From contig DATDPK010000032.1 of NCBI GenBank assembly GCA_035292785.1, positions 1 to 50,055 of the forward strand: a stretch of 50,055 nt of DNA, given 5' to 3'. A model generated the notes under the pieces. It was not told the DNA's origin. It did no database searches and saw nothing but the letters and a program-made list of their open reading frames with translations. Source of the DNA: CABMGU01 sp035292785 (GTDB lineage: Archaea > Nanobdellota > Nanobdellia > Woesearchaeales > ARS49). A program made the position numbers and the translations under genes. This document shows, one piece after another, positions 40,578-49,049 of this stretch (the stretch's first letter is position 1; every line of letters begins with the position of its first letter).

Positions 40578-41015
40578 CTACCTCTTTTTCTTAAACAATC
40601 TCTTAATATTGCAATAAGTGTGAATAGTTCCTCCGAACAAATTAATGAAGCTTGCCAGAAACAAAGTAACGCTTAATGTCAAAAATGTAAAGAATGCCTG
40701 CAAAGCAGTCCATCCGCTCAAGGCAACAAGCCCGATGCTTGCTCCAATGCCGACAAAAAATGAAACTACTGCAAGCATAATACTTGCAATGAAAGCCTTC
40801 CAGTTTGAGCTAAAGCTCAAAAGCCAGTGAATGATTAATCCTGAGCCCATTCCCAAAAAAATCGCTGAAAAGACAACGAATAAAGCTATTGCCAAACCCG
40901 ATGCAAAAGTTGCCATCATGGTAGGGGCAGGAGTATGAATCAAAGACTTTGCAAGAAATGAAAATAGAAGGCCTATGCCAAACATGGCAATTCCGAAAAA
41001 GATTGATGTGCGCAT
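40578..41015 (-). CDS. Four-helix membrane protein
   Basis: A 145-residue protein with four long hydrophobic segments and a basic C-terminus (KRLFKKKR). Its first helix lies near residues 3-24 and the last near 112-134. It starts the minus-strand run membrane protein - DUF483 - ligase with only 3 bases to the next gene. No family recognised; membrane localisation is clear. Confidence 0.75.
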   Translation of the reverse strand: MRTSIFFGIAMFGIGLLFSFLAKSLIHTPAPTMMATFASGLAIALFVVFSAIFLGMGSGLIIHWLLSFSSNWKAFIASIMLAVVSFFVGIGASIGLVALSGWTALQAFFTFLTLSVTLFLASFINLFGGTIHTYCNIKRLFKKKR

Positions 41016-41126
41016 GATTGCTTAAAAAGACAATCTGCTTTTAAACTCTTCGCTGCAATTAAAATGCTACGTAAAAGTGGTAACTGAATCAAAGATTTTA
41101 AATAGGACACTGAATTCTGCATTCTG

Positions 41127-41408
41127 ATGGCAACCGACCAGGACGCAAGAAAAGCCCTGAAAGAATTAAGCGAAGGCATTGAATCAAGACTTGATTATGT
41201 GGCGGATCTTCGTGTCATAGGCGATGTTACACAAGCTGAAGCCCGCGCTGCTTTGAGGAAGTTCCTTTCCAAAGAAATTCACGATTATGAAGCACTTATC
41301 AGAGCAGGCAAGAACCACTGCCAGCCAAAACTTGATGAAGCATTATCAACCGTAGATGCACTCGATAAGAATCAAGAAGTTGTAATCTATAGAGGGCTTG
41401 AGTTTTAA
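41127..41408 (+). CDS. Hypothetical helical protein
   Basis: A 93-residue, mostly helical protein (DQDARKALKELSEGIESRLD, QAEARAALRKFLSKEIHDYE). A GATTTTAAATAGG box (about 41094-41104) lies 25 bases upstream. The stop shares TTAA with the convergent gene. No family recognised. Confidence 0.62.
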   Translation: MATDQDARKALKELSEGIESRLDYVADLRVIGDVTQAEARAALRKFLSKEIHDYEALIRAGKNHCQPKLDEALSTVDALDKNQEVVIYRGLEF

Positions 41409-42121
41409 TCTTCCCCAAAAATAAAACTCTTAGCCCAGCGAACCAAAAAGAAACTTTTCTTCCTGCCGGATTTCTTTGCTTTGACAACAGGTGCTTTCTC
41501 AACTTTCTTAACCACTTCAACCTTTGGCCCTGCAACTTTTGGCTTTGAAATTGATTTCTTGACCTGCTTCTCAATCTTAATCTCAACTTTCGGCTCCTGT
41601 TGGACTTTGATTTCGACCTTTGCAATCTTTGGTTTCTCAAGCTTTATTTTCCTGACCTTCTCAACCTTTGCCTTCTTATCCTCTTCAGGAGGCTCAAATG
41701 GTTCTGGCTCAGGCATAGGCTCGGGCTCTGGAAAAGGATGAGGTGAAGGAGGAACTGGAGGCCTTGGCTCCCTGTACTTCTCAGGCAAAAATTGCGAGCC
41801 AATCTCTTCTGAAACACCCTTGCAAAAATGCTTTGTCTTAGTCTCTATCTCTTCGCCCTCGCTTGGAAATGCCTCTTCTGCAAGCTCAAATAATTCAACC
41901 GCGCGCTGAACTTCCTTAGAAAAATCATCCTTTGAAACGCCAAGAATAAAACGTGCACGCATTGTGGTGGCAAGATACTTGACTTCTTTCAAAACATCCT
42001 TTGGAATAGAATCGCTCTGCTCCCAGCCGCTTTCTATCCTGCTTTCAAGCCAGGAAAAATAAGGGCCAATCCTTCTGGAAAAAACATCCATATCAAATTC
42101 AGATATCATCTCTTGCGACAT
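41405..42121 (-). CDS. Pro/Glu- and Lys-rich protein with helical head
   Basis: The 238-residue protein has a helical N-terminal domain (about 1-110) and a Pro/Glu tract (PEPEPMPEPEPFEPPEEDKK). A Lys/Val repeat stretch follows (VEIKVQQEPKVEIKIEKQVK), and it ends in a short amphipathic segment with aromatic residues (KKSFFLVRWAKSFIFGED). No signal peptide, so the tail may dock on the inner membrane face. An ATTTAAAA box (about 42145-42155) precedes the start. Function unknown. Confidence 0.68.
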   Translation of the reverse strand: MSQEMISEFDMDVFSRRIGPYFSWLESRIESGWEQSDSIPKDVLKEVKYLATTMRARFILGVSKDDFSKEVQRAVELFELAEEAFPSEGEEIETKTKHFCKGVSEEIGSQFLPEKYREPRPPVPPSPHPFPEPEPMPEPEPFEPPEEDKKAKVEKVRKIKLEKPKIAKVEIKVQQEPKVEIKIEKQVKKSISKPKVAGPKVEVVKKVEKAPVVKAKKSGRKKSFFLVRWAKSFIFGED

Positions 42122-42228
42122 AAGAACGAGTTGCAGTATGCTTGCTTTTAAATGTTACGCAAAATTTCATATAGAAGTTAGATATTGCAGAAATTATGAA
42201 TGCTTACAAAAAGTTCTTCACTCAGAAT

Positions 42229-43011
42229 TCAATAAATTAAAGTGCTGTCGTGAACAATGGCAAGCTCTCTTGAATCAGTATCGTAAGTGCAATAATAGCC
42301 GAGTTCTGCGGAGCCGGGAAAAATCACTGTTTCCCTGTCTGCCTCAAGAACACACTTTGTGCTCCTAAGACTGCCTTTCTCGCCATATCTTTCTGGAGGA
42401 ATCACTTTAGGCACGGCCGAGCCACCCCGCATTTCCCATAATGTTGCCAGTCTCCACTTGCCGATAAAATGCACAAAATAATCTCCATACATCGGGAATA
42501 ATCCGCCTATAACTTTTTTCATACTGCGGCCGTAATGGTGAGCGACATCATCATCAGTAAGCAAATGCAAACGCCTCTCGTTATCTGTTTTCCTGCTCAA
42601 GACATCAGGGTCATTGGCCTCTATTCCTGAATTTTCTTCGAGCCAAGGCAAAAAAACCATTTTGCCTTCATCCCTCTGCAATCTTAGATAAAAAGAACGG
42701 ATGAATGCCAGATTTTCATCACCAATCTTGTGATATGCAGGATGACCCTTGCTTTTCTTATGAATATTCAAATAAGTCGCCTCATTGTGGCCTCGAAGCA
42801 GCCTGAAAGCCTTCTTGCCGTTTTCATCACAAATTTGCAGCTGCTTTCTGACAAGATCAAGGCACCTTAAACTGCCTTCAAGATCTCTATGGTCGCGCAA
42901 ATTGTATGCAATCACGTTTCCAAGACAGACGTGCACAGCTGCCTCAACCTCAAGCAACCCTTCCAAGGTTGCAATATTGCCATTAACCCCCTGAAATATA
43001 ACAAATTTCAT
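42229..43011 (-). CDS. Calcineurin-like phosphoesterase with degraded metal sites
   Basis: The 260-residue protein aligns with the metallophosphoesterase layout. FQGVNGNIATLEGLL stands where D-x-H-G-N is expected, VHVCLGNVIAYN stands for GD, and RLLRGHNEATYL for GNHE. Late segments HFIGKWRLATLWE and IFPGSAELGYYCTYD match the family ending. Four metal-ligand positions are changed (D to Q, H to V or N, D to N), so enzymatic activity is unlikely. A binding or regulatory role is inferred. Confidence 0.65.
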   Translation of the reverse strand: MKFVIFQGVNGNIATLEGLLEVEAAVHVCLGNVIAYNLRDHRDLEGSLRCLDLVRKQLQICDENGKKAFRLLRGHNEATYLNIHKKSKGHPAYHKIGDENLAFIRSFYLRLQRDEGKMVFLPWLEENSGIEANDPDVLSRKTDNERRLHLLTDDDVAHHYGRSMKKVIGGLFPMYGDYFVHFIGKWRLATLWEMRGGSAVPKVIPPERYGEKGSLRSTKCVLEADRETVIFPGSAELGYYCTYDTDSRELAIVHDSTLIY

Positions 43012-43097
43012 TGTTAATGCCAGAATAAGACGGGGATTATAATAATTTTAGGAATTTTTTTGGCTTAATTTGGCATAGATTTATAAATGATAAAATC

Positions 43098-43562
43098 ATG
43101 GATATAGATATGGATGTGGGGTATATAATAAACAAAATAATGAACGAAGAAGACCCGCGTGACTTATTTGAAGTACCGGTCGCATTAGGTTTAGATGATG
43201 TTCCAATTGATGCTTTGCCTAGTGCTGCTCAAAAGGCCGGCGTTGTGAACCAGCTTGGCGCCTTGGTCGATTTAACACTGGAATGCATTATCCCACTATC
43301 CCATCCACGTTACGCTGTATTAAGAGCATTAAGCGCTACATTGTATCCAGATAGAGAACCAGGCGTGCAGCCATTTTATGGCCAAGAACATCCTGACCTG
43401 GTAAGAGTTGTAGAAAGACGTATGGAGACATTAAATGACCCGCGCGTATATAGGATATTAAAAAAGTGGGGGTTGACTGGAGTAATAGACCCCATAAAAT
43501 CCAAGCAGGTATACGAACAAGAATATGAGGATAGACAAGCAGCGACAAGCAGACATTCTTAA
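43098..43562 (+). CDS. Hypothetical partner of nucleotidyltransferase module
   Basis: Up to 154 residues; the start may be ATG 43098 or ATG 43110, given a TTTATAAATG box at 43080-43088. The protein is helical (VVNQLGALVDLTLECIIPLS, DLVRVVERRMETLNDPRVYR) with a charged tail. Its last 38 bases overlap the nucleotidyltransferase gene in another frame, so the two are coupled. No family recognised; a cognate partner or antitoxin is the leading guess. Confidence 0.6.
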   Translation: MDIDMDVGYIINKIMNEEDPRDLFEVPVALGLDDVPIDALPSAAQKAGVVNQLGALVDLTLECIIPLSHPRYAVLRALSATLYPDREPGVQPFYGQEHPDLVRVVERRMETLNDPRVYRILKKWGLTGVIDPIKSKQVYEQEYEDRQAATSRHS

Positions 43563-44106
43563 TTCAATCAATGAACTGCTCAAAAAAAGAGGTGTGCGCG
43601 GAACTGCATACCTGTTTGGCGGAAGCAGTCTTATTTCACAGGACATCATATCAAGAACGACTAAAGATGTTGACTTCTTTCTTCTGGCTCTGAATGAGTT
43701 TAAAGAAATAAGCGACAATATAAAAGCAGAAATGCTAAAACAGTTTAACGTCAAAGTTGATATAGGATTAAACGGCCAGTTTGAGATAGACGCAAAAGGA
43801 TTCACGTGGATTCTGCCAAGCAGTGCTTATTCAAGGGCGACACATATAATAAAATTTTCAAATTTAGATATATTTGCTCTTAATCCTATTGATATTGTTG
43901 TATTAAAATGCGACCGCCTTGACAAAAAAGATCAAAAAGATATTGAAACAATACTTAAAACATTGAGACCGGATAAAAACGTGCTCATTGAACTATTTGA
44001 AGAATACTACAAACTTCTAAAAGGCAATCCAACGTCCATTGACAACATCAGAGAAAATTTTCATCAACTTGTTTTAACTATTTATGACATGGTAATGAAA
44101 AAATAA
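43525..44106 (+). CDS. DUF6036/AbiEii-like nucleotidyltransferase
   Basis: The 193-residue protein carries the start of a Pol-beta-type nucleotidyltransferase: YLFGGSSLISQDIISRTTKD with VDFFL (GGS...T.D.D). A KVDIGLNGQFEIDAKGFTWI strand follows, then FSNLDIFALNPIDIVVLKCD with DRLDKKDQKDIETIL, as in DUF6036/AbiEii-like proteins where the enzyme acts as toxin or antitoxin. The C-terminal helices are shorter than in AbiEii. It overlaps the upstream helical protein gene by 38 bases. Confidence 0.7.
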   Translation: MRIDKQRQADILNSINELLKKRGVRGTAYLFGGSSLISQDIISRTTKDVDFFLLALNEFKEISDNIKAEMLKQFNVKVDIGLNGQFEIDAKGFTWILPSSAYSRATHIIKFSNLDIFALNPIDIVVLKCDRLDKKDQKDIETILKTLRPDKNVLIELFEEYYKLLKGNPTSIDNIRENFHQLVLTIYDMVMKK

Positions 44107-44108
44107 TC

Positions 44109-44264
44109 CTATCTCGGCTTATGAGCTTTTGTGGAAGGGGTTTCGCAGGTGCAGAAATCCTTGCCAAATTTGCAGTATGGGCAGGTTGATTCCAATGCTT
44201 TATCGCAGCACAGCCCTTTTTTGTCGTATATCTTGCCACAAGTGTGGCACTTGAAATTAGCCAT
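44109..44264 (-). CDS. 51-residue zinc-ribbon protein
   Basis: ATG 44264 opens a frame with Cys pairs in zinc-ribbon spacing: MANFKCHTCGKIYDKKGLCC (C6, C9, C19, C20), then CPYC and CTC near residues 28-40. Seven or eight Cys and two His could hold two zinc ions. The end is a short basic tail. A CTTTAAATAG box (44288-44297) lies about 25 bases upstream, so it is an independent leaderless gene. The stop is 2 bases from the convergent nucleotidyltransferase stop. Confidence 0.7.
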   Translation of the reverse strand: MANFKCHTCGKIYDKKGLCCDKALESTCPYCKFGKDFCTCETPSTKAHKPR

Positions 44265-44373
44265 ATTGCATAGGTAATAGCGGGTCTATTTAAAGCTTAT
44301 TCGTTATAAATATACTACTATATAGTGACTACAAAGCGAAAGGTTTATATAGTGGAATAGTGTAACTTATCGT

Positions 44374-44772
44374 ATGACTGACATAGCAGAACAGTTTAGA
44401 ATGGCGCACGAGCAGGTTACCCTAGACCCTGCTGCAAGGGACGCCTGCTTTAAACAATGCTATAAAGACGGCTTGTTTGGCGCAACTGCAGAAAATGATG
44501 CGAGAAACCAATTCAACCAAGATATTTGCGGTAATCGAACCGCATTTCGTTACATTGCCCATTATTTGCCGCTTGCGAGAAAGGCAAGACATAACCAGAC
44601 TCACTTTGAACGCGCAGTCCAAGTTGGAGCAGTAGGTCTTGCTGCGCTTATCGGTATGTATGCTCTGGACACAAAAATAGACACTGAGTGGCTTGTTAAG
44701 AACGTGGGCGGAGCAGCATTGATTGTTGCAGGCCTTGGTGTTGCAGCATACGGTTTAACCAGAAGGAGCTGA
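44374..44772 (+). CDS. Membrane protein of unknown function
   Basis: The 132-residue protein has a soluble N-terminal half with two Cys (RDACFKQCYKDGLFG) and two membrane segments near 90-107 and 112-128. A GGTTTATATAG box lies about 25 bases upstream. The small palindrome ACTATATAGT lies just before it (near 44317-44326). The next gene follows at once. Confidence 0.65.
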   Translation: MTDIAEQFRMAHEQVTLDPAARDACFKQCYKDGLFGATAENDARNQFNQDICGNRTAFRYIAHYLPLARKARHNQTHFERAVQVGAVGLAALIGMYALDTKIDTEWLVKNVGGAALIVAGLGVAAYGLTRRS

Positions 44773-44773
44773 A

Positions 44774-45022
44774 ATGCCCCTTGATACAACTGTCAAATTT
44801 CTAGCAGCAGCCTGCCCAACAATAATCGGCGGAATATGGCTTTATGACAGGCTTCCGGATGTTGGAAAGCCAACAGCATTAGCCGCAACAGCAGCAGCAA
44901 TCATCATAGAAGCATACTATCTTGGCGGACTAAAGAAGAAAGGCGACACCTTAGTAGACCCACCGAGCAACAAAGATTCCTGGTCGCCATTAAAAAGTTT
45001 ATACGACTCTCTATTCAAGTAA
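44774..45022 (+). CDS. Small membrane protein
   Basis: The 82-residue protein has two hydrophobic segments (FLAAACPTIIGGIWLYDRLP and ALAATAAAIIIEAYYLGGLK) and a soluble tail (DPPSNKDSWSPLKSLYDSLF). AGGAG is well placed before the ATG, and the gene overlaps the end region of the preceding membrane-protein gene closely. Probably a partner of it. No family recognised. Confidence 0.65.
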   Translation: MPLDTTVKFLAAACPTIIGGIWLYDRLPDVGKPTALAATAAAIIIEAYYLGGLKKKGDTLVDPPSNKDSWSPLKSLYDSLFK

Positions 45023-45027
45023 TAGAT

Positions 45028-45121
45028 AATTGACGAAATAATGAGAAATTTGCGTCAATTACCTAATAAGCAAGTTGAGTGAATCCTTATTAAAATAAGT
45101 ATAATATTGACTCAACTTGCT
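45028..45121. repeat. Nested inverted-repeat element upstream of ileS
   Basis: Three perfect dyads lie in the gap: AATTGACG...CGTCAATT (45028-45035 with 45053-45060), AGCAAGTTGAGT...ACTCAACTTGCT (45069-45080 with 45110-45121), and inside the second, CTTATT-aa-AATAAG (45086-45099). It ends before the ileS TATA box (45133-45141), so it is not part of the ileS leader. It may be a terminator for the preceding genes, a small mobile-element relic or a DNA site. Confidence 0.6.
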
Positions 45122-45164
45122 ATAACCGATGTCTTTTTAAATCACATATTTCTCTGTCGAATGT

Positions 45165-48100
45165 ATGCCAGCACAATATAATCCAAAAGTAATCGAGCCA
45201 GCAATACTGGACTTTTGGAAGCACAACAAGACATACGAAAAAGCCTCAAAAAAAGGCAAAAAAAGATTCTACTACTTGGACGGGCCACCATACACAACAG
45301 GAAAAATACACATAGGCCACGCCTGGGGAAAAGCACTAAGAGACGCAGTTCTAAGATACAAACGAATGAGCGGATTTCTTGTCTGGGACCAGCCAGGATT
45401 TGACATGCACGGGCTTCCAATAGAAGTCAGCGTGGAAAAAGAGCTTGGCATCAAGGACAAAAGAGAAATTATCAACAAATTCGGGCTCAAAAGATTCATA
45501 GAAGAATGCCAAAAATATTCACTAAGCCAGCTGTGGCCAATGGTCACAGACTTCAAACGCCTTGGCATATGGATGAACTGGGACAATCCATATATGACAA
45601 TAAAAAATGAATACATAGAAGGCGCGTGGTTTGCGCTCGCAGAAGCACACAAAAAAGAACTGCTATACCTCGGCAAAAAATCAATGACGTGGTGCCCGAG
45701 ATGCGCAACAGCACTGGCAAAACACGAACTTGAATACGAAAACAGAAAAGACGACAGCATATTTGTCAAACTGCCAGTTAAAGGAAAAAATAATGAATTC
45801 CTAATTGTATGGACAACGACACCCTGGACAATACCATTCAACCTCGCAGTAATGGCGCACCCAGACTTTGACTACGTCAAGGCAAAAGTAGACGACGAAG
45901 TCTGGATACTTGCAGAAGCATTAGCGCCAGGAGTAATAGGCGCAGTAGCAGGCAAACAATACAAAGTTCTTGAAAAAATAAAAGGAGAAAAACTTGCAGG
46001 GCTAAAATACGAACACCCATTCCTGAAAGAAATAAAATTCCAGGAAGAAGTCAGCAAACAAAAACACGCACACGAAGTCATACTATCGGAAAAATACGTG
46101 ACAACAGATGCAGGTTCTGGCTTAGTGCACTGCGCGCCAGGATGCGGACCAGAAGACTTTGAAGTCGGAAAAGAACACAAGCTCCCACCATTCAACGAAA
46201 CAGACGAACATGGATGCTTCAGCAAAGCAATGGGGCCACTGGCAGGAATGATTGCAAAAGCAGACGACGCACAATTCATACAACTGCTGGAAGACAAAGG
46301 ACTGCTCATCGCAACAACAAAAGTAGAACACGAATACGCACACTGCTGGAGATGCAAAACACCAGTCATATTCAGAGCAACAGACCAATGGTTCCTCGCA
46401 GTAGAAAAACTCAAAAAAGAAATGGTGGAGAAAAACAAAAAAGTTTACTGGGTGCCAGACTGGGCAGGAAACAAATGGTTTGACAGCTGGCTTAAATCAC
46501 TGCAGGACTGGTGCATAAGCAGGCAACGCTTCTGGGGAATACCGCTCCCAATATGGAGATGCATCTGCGGAGAAGTCAAAGTCATAGGAACAAGAATGGA
46601 ATTAAAGCAGTTATCAGGCAAAGAACTTGAAAACCTGCACAGGCCGTGGATTGACGAAATAGTGCTGAAATGCAAATGCGGAAAAGAAATGACAAGGGTA
46701 ACAGACGTTCTCGACGTATGGCTGGACAGCGGAGTAGCGCCCTGGGCAACACTCAATTATCCTTCAGACCCGAAAACATTTGTTGAATTTGGATTCCCAG
46801 ACCTAATACTTGAAGGAAAAGACCAAATCAGAGGATGGTTCAACAGCCTGATGTGCATGAGCATGGTAAGCTTTGGAAAAGTCCCATACAAAGCAGTATA
46901 CATGCACGGATTCATCAATGACACGCAAGGAAGAAAAATGTCAAAGTCATTGAAAAATATAATTTCCCCATACGAAATAATCGATACTTACGGGGCTGAT
47001 ACGCTAAGATATTACCAGATTGGCGGAGCACAGCCAGGATTAGACCTGAGCTTTAACCACGAAGATGCAAAAATCAAGTCAAAAAATCTCGGAGTATTGT
47101 GGAACCTGCACAATTTTGTCATTGAACTGGCAAAAGAACTCAAAACAAACCCAGAACAAATGGACGACGCAGTAATGAAAGCATTATGCGACGTGGAAGA
47201 ACGCTATATGCTCTCAAAAATGAACAGCTCGATAAAACAAACAACACAATTCTTTGAGGAATACAAGCTAAATGAAATTCCTTCGGTAATTGAAGAACTA
47301 TTCCTGACACTAAGCAGGACATACATACAAATGGTGCGAGACAAGGCAGCAATAGGCGAAGAAAATGAAAGAAAAGCAGTGCTGTACACGACTTACAAAG
47401 CATTGACAGAGTGCCTCAAATTATTCGCGCCAATAGCCCCATTCATAACAGAAGAAATCTGGCAGAACTTCAAGAAAGAATTCAAGCTAACAGAAGAAAG
47501 CATACACTTATGCAGCTGGCCAAAACAAAATCCAAAAGATATCAATGAAAAACTGGAAAAAAACATGGCGATAATTGGAAGCGTAATGCAGGGCATACTG
47601 GCATCAAGAGAAAAAGCAAAAATCAGCGTAAGATGGCCAATCAAATGCGTGCAAATAGTCACACAAAATGAAGATGTACTCAAAGCATTGGAAGAGCTTG
47701 AAGACATAATAAAGAATCAAACAAACTGCAAAGACGTGCACGGGCACAAAAACTTTGTCGAAATCGAGACGACAATAAAGCCAAACGCAGGCCCAATAGG
47801 AAAACAATTCGGCGCAAAAAGCCCAAAAATAATGGCAAAATTAGCCACGATGAGCGCAAAAAGCATACTCGCACAATTAGCCAAAGAGAACAAGTTTACA
47901 GTTGCCATAGACAAGGAAACAGTGGAATTGAACAAAGACCACATAATAACTGAGAGAGTTGTTCCAAAAAAATACATAGAAGTCGAATTCAAAGACGGGT
48001 TTGTCTATCTTGATACAGAACGTACAGCAGAACTTGAAGCAGAAGGCTTTGCAAGAGAAATAATGCGCAGAATACAGCAGCTACGAAAAGAAGCAGGGAT

Positions 48101-48296
48101 GCAAAAAACAGACAAAGCATTTGTGTACGTCCAAACAGAAGAAGTCAAGTCCTTGGAACCGTGGGTGCAGAAAATGGAAGAAAAATGCGCTGCAAAAATA
48201 AAGCTTGGAACAATAGACCCTGTTAAAAAACACCAGCATACAGCAGAACAAGCAATAAAGGACAAAACATTCAAACTATTCCTCGACAAACAGTAA
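45165..48296 (+). CDS. ileS: Isoleucyl-tRNA synthetase
   Basis: The 1043-residue protein is a class Ia synthetase: HIGH (49-52, in GKIHIGHAWGKALRDAVLRY), an inserted editing domain (CP1; TTPWTIPFNLAVMAHPDFDY and TDEHGCF), KMSKS (about 591-595, in GRKMSKSLKNIISPY) and a C-terminal anticodon-binding part. It charges tRNA-Ile and edits Val-tRNA. A CTTTTTAAATC box is about 25 bases upstream. Full length matches archaeal IleRS. Confidence 0.97.
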   Translation: MPAQYNPKVIEPAILDFWKHNKTYEKASKKGKKRFYYLDGPPYTTGKIHIGHAWGKALRDAVLRYKRMSGFLVWDQPGFDMHGLPIEVSVEKELGIKDKREIINKFGLKRFIEECQKYSLSQLWPMVTDFKRLGIWMNWDNPYMTIKNEYIEGAWFALAEAHKKELLYLGKKSMTWCPRCATALAKHELEYENRKDDSIFVKLPVKGKNNEFLIVWTTTPWTIPFNLAVMAHPDFDYVKAKVDDEVWILAEALAPGVIGAVAGKQYKVLEKIKGEKLAGLKYEHPFLKEIKFQEEVSKQKHAHEVILSEKYVTTDAGSGLVHCAPGCGPEDFEVGKEHKLPPFNETDEHGCFSKAMGPLAGMIAKADDAQFIQLLEDKGLLIATTKVEHEYAHCWRCKTPVIFRATDQWFLAVEKLKKEMVEKNKKVYWVPDWAGNKWFDSWLKSLQDWCISRQRFWGIPLPIWRCICGEVKVIGTRMELKQLSGKELENLHRPWIDEIVLKCKCGKEMTRVTDVLDVWLDSGVAPWATLNYPSDPKTFVEFGFPDLILEGKDQIRGWFNSLMCMSMVSFGKVPYKAVYMHGFINDTQGRKMSKSLKNIISPYEIIDTYGADTLRYYQIGGAQPGLDLSFNHEDAKIKSKNLGVLWNLHNFVIELAKELKTNPEQMDDAVMKALCDVEERYMLSKMNSSIKQTTQFFEEYKLNEIPSVIEELFLTLSRTYIQMVRDKAAIGEENERKAVLYTTYKALTECLKLFAPIAPFITEEIWQNFKKEFKLTEESIHLCSWPKQNPKDINEKLEKNMAIIGSVMQGILASREKAKISVRWPIKCVQIVTQNEDVLKALEELEDIIKNQTNCKDVHGHKNFVEIETTIKPNAGPIGKQFGAKSPKIMAKLATMSAKSILAQLAKENKFTVAIDKETVELNKDHIITERVVPKKYIEVEFKDGFVYLDTERTAELEAEGFAREIMRRIQQLRKEAGMQKTDKAFVYVQTEEVKSLEPWVQKMEEKCAAKIKLGTIDPVKKHQHTAEQAIKDKTFKLFLDKQ

Positions 48297-48329
48297 CCTT
48301 TTTATAACTGTTATTATCTTTATTTCATT

Positions 48330-49049
48330 ATGAAAAAAGCAGTGATTTTATTGATATTATTGATTCCCTCAGTTCTTGGACAACTGGACTGGGCAGTAAC
48401 AGACTTAAGATGCGGAAACAACGTTCTTGACAAGTATGAACTATGCGAAAAAGAGGTTGAAGAATCAAGATGCGACCTTCTTGCAGAAAAATTAGGCATA
48501 GACATGGGCTGCTATGACCAGCACTGCACCTGCGTGCCGCGAATAAACCCGGTATACTGCGGAAACAACAGGCGCGACTTTAATGAAATGTGCGATGGAA
48601 CAGACGCAGATGACAAATGCGGAATTCTCGGAGAAATACTTGGAAACACCTCACTAAAATGCAATCCAAAAACCTGCGGATGCGACTTTGTCGAAACAAT
48701 AGGCAAAGACTACAATCCTGTTTACATTGAACAATTAACAAACGCATCACAAACCGCATCATCTTGCGGAGACAAGAAAGTTGAAAGAAACGAAGAATGC
48801 GACCCGCCAAACACACTGTGCGTCACAAACAAAAACGAACCAGGAGTATGCACGGAAAAATGCGAATGCATAGAACCTGAAATGATAGGCGTGGAAGAGC
48901 CAGCGACAACTGAAAATGTTACAATCCAGAATGAAACTGCAAATATTTCAACTGCGAATGTAACTGAAAACGCAACTGTTGAACCAACCGAAACAAAACC
49001 CGGCTTTTTCGGAAGAATATGGGCGTGGATTAAAGGACTATTCAGCTAA
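48330..49049 (+). CDS. Secreted Cys-rich surface protein with aromatic tail
   Basis: The 239-residue protein has a signal peptide (MKKAVILLILLIPSVLG) and three cysteine repeats of the CGN/CGD...E.C type (CGNNVLDKYELCEKEVEE, CGNNRRDFNEMCDGTDAD, CGDKKVERNEECDPPN). A Thr/Asn-rich sequon linker follows, and then the end KPGFFGRIWAWIKGLFS. The repeats match those in the partial protein at 1-1817; the tail matches that of 21256-21975. The stop overlaps the next ATG as TAATG. Confidence 0.8.
   Translation: MKKAVILLILLIPSVLGQLDWAVTDLRCGNNVLDKYELCEKEVEESRCDLLAEKLGIDMGCYDQHCTCVPRINPVYCGNNRRDFNEMCDGTDADDKCGILGEILGNTSLKCNPKTCGCDFVETIGKDYNPVYIEQLTNASQTASSCGDKKVERNEECDPPNTLCVTNKNEPGVCTEKCECIEPEMIGVEEPATTENVTIQNETANISTANVTENATVEPTETKPGFFGRIWAWIKGLFS

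Noticed and set aside
45028..45121. T-box-like or other IleRS leader riboswitch
   Set aside because: The structure lies upstream of the ileS TATA box, so it is not in the ileS mRNA, and T-boxes are a bacterial device.
45028..45121. Definite MITE or transposon call
   Set aside because: No target duplication or second copy can be seen in this window; it is kept only as a repeat element.
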